From Streptoverticillium olivoreticuli subsp. olivoreticuli (lineage in GTDB: Bacteria; Actinomycetota; Actinomycetes; Streptomycetales; Streptomycetaceae): a stretch of DNA of 64,000 nt. Positions 63,445 through 64,000 of the stretch are shown piece after piece. Position 1 is the stretch's first letter. Each line of letters starts with the position of its first letter. The notes under the pieces are model-generated. The model searched no databases and was not told where the DNA came from. It worked only from the letters and a program-made list of their open reading frames with translations. The position numbers and the translations under genes are program-made. Location of the stretch: the NCBI RefSeq assembly GCF_003391135.1, contig NZ_CP031455.1:5006001-5070000 (forward strand), given 5' to 3'.

Positions 63445-63572
63445 GCGCGACGGATCAGCCGGACAGGCGCACCGGCATACTGCGACCTTGCGAGGGACGA
63501 CCCTCGCGCTCCCAGCCGCGGCCGCCGGGGCCGGGAGTGCGCGACGGATCAGCCGGACAGGCGCACCGGCAT
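63445..63572 (-). repeat. 34-bp direct repeat copying the dnaN tail
   Basis: The 34 bases at 63539-63572, which contain the last codons and stop of dnaN, are repeated exactly at 63445-63478. The copies are 94 bases apart with a terminator hairpin between them. The outer copy could encode MPVRLSG-stop but lies outside any gene. Confidence 0.85.
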
Positions 63573-64000
63573 GATCAGGTACTTGTAGGCGTCGTCCGCC
63601 TCCGCGTCCACCGCGGGCTTGCCGCTGAGCAGCGCCGGCTTCGTGGAGGTGGTGAAGGACAGCTGGGCGACCGGGGAGTCGATCGCGGAGAGACCCTCGA
63701 GCAGGAAGCCCGGGTTGAAGGCGATCGAGATGTCGTCGCCGTCGAGCTGGGCGTCGACCCGCTCCACAGCCTGTGCGTCGTCGCTGGAACCGGCCTCCAG
63801 GATCAGCACGCCCTGCTCGAAGCTCAGCCGCACCGGGGTGTTCCGCTCGGCGACGAGCGCCACGCGCTTGACGGCCTCCACGAAGGGGGCGGTCTCGATC
63901 ACGGCGACGGAGTTGAACTCGGTCGGGAAGAGCGTGCGGTACTTCGGGAGGTCGCCCTCCAGCAGGCGCGTGGTCGTACGCCGACCGGCGCCCTCGAAGC
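63549..64000 (-). CDS. dnaN: DNA polymerase III beta clamp, 3' part
   Basis: The C-terminal about 150 residues of the sliding clamp that tethers the replicase to DNA; the 5' part is beyond the right edge. FEGAGRRTTTRLLEGDLPKYRTLFPTEFN, AVIETAPFVEAVKRVALVAERNTPVRLSF and the ending AYKYLIMPVRLSG, including the MPxRL tail, are diagnostic. Gene order to gnd and recF is the usual Streptomyces one. Confidence 0.95.
   Translation of the reverse strand, partial: FEGAGRRTTTRLLEGDLPKYRTLFPTEFNSVAVIETAPFVEAVKRVALVAERNTPVRLSFEQGVLILEAGSSDDAQAVERVDAQLDGDDISIAFNPGFLLEGLSAIDSPVAQLSFTTSTKPALLSGKPAVDAEADDAYKYLIMPVRLSG

Overview
The window looks like core chromosome of a Streptomyces species. GC content is very high, third codon positions are almost always G or C, GTG starts and ATGA/GTGA stop-start overlaps are common, and the gene set includes CrgA, class E sortases, Bpa and bldA-type TTA codons. 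From memory, the order (bkd genes, fhaAB-pstP-rodA-pbpA-pknB, sortases, crgA, gyrAB, recF, gnd, dnaN) matches the arm of the Streptomyces coelicolor chromosome next to oriC. dnaN is cut by the right edge, so oriC should lie just beyond it. I see no insertion sequence, prophage, rRNA operon or CRISPR array; this is housekeeping territory.

1-9.2 kb: a truncated E1 alpha subunit of a pyruvate-type dehydrogenase, a NarL/DevR response regulator, a split-barrel FMN-binding-type protein, an aminoglycoside-phosphotransferase-fold kinase, two divergent transmembrane Ser/Thr kinases, the proteasome activator Bpa and a proline-rich surface protein. 9.3-14.3 kb: a quinone oxidoreductase, a two-helix potassium channel with a TrkA-N domain, and a MobA-like/MoeA pair for molybdenum cofactor.

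14.3-30.4 kb is a catabolic block. A branched-chain 2-oxoacid dehydrogenase operon (bkdABC) diverges from its Lrp-type regulator. Next come a PaaR-like TetR regulator, a 3-hydroxyacyl-CoA dehydrogenase, paaN, an rRNA/tRNA methyltransferase, an HTTM/DUF5819 membrane pair, the phenylacetyl-CoA epoxidase operon paaABCDE and an acyl-CoA dehydrogenase. Three copies of a 14-bp palindrome of PaaR type sit in the promoters of the hydroxyacyl-CoA dehydrogenase/paaN pair, the paaA/DUF5819 pair and (with one core change) bkdA/bkdR. A separate KstR-type palindrome precedes the acyl-CoA dehydrogenase.

30.4-36.1 kb: rhodanese, a J-domain-like protein, DUF2252, an HxlR regulator divergent from azoreductase, a TTA-containing XRE regulator convergent with a membrane protein, and tRNA-Leu(CAG). 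36.6-44.8 kb is the peptidoglycan-growth and phosphosignalling operon fhaA-fhaB-pstP-rodA-pbpA-pknB. 44.8-49.4 kb holds three class E-type sortases, pabA, a small membrane protein, DUF881 and crgA. 49.4-54.7 kb has a DnaA-box cluster, rhomboid protease, cyclophilin, DUF5324, tRNA-Ala, an XRE protein, a TTA-containing Ser/Thr kinase, a DLW-39 protein and tRNA-Ile. 54.7-64 kb is the replication cluster DUF3566-gyrA-gyrB-DUF721(DciA-like)-recF-gnd-dnaN.

The observations most worth following are the PaaR-type operator set linking phenylacetate and branched-chain catabolism, and the HTTM/DUF5819 pair sharing one of those operators. Next are the KstR-type site, two genes with TTA codons (one TTA is also the stop of the opposing gene), a tandem 18-bp repeat in front of fhaA, and a 34-bp copy of the dnaN tail downstream of dnaN.
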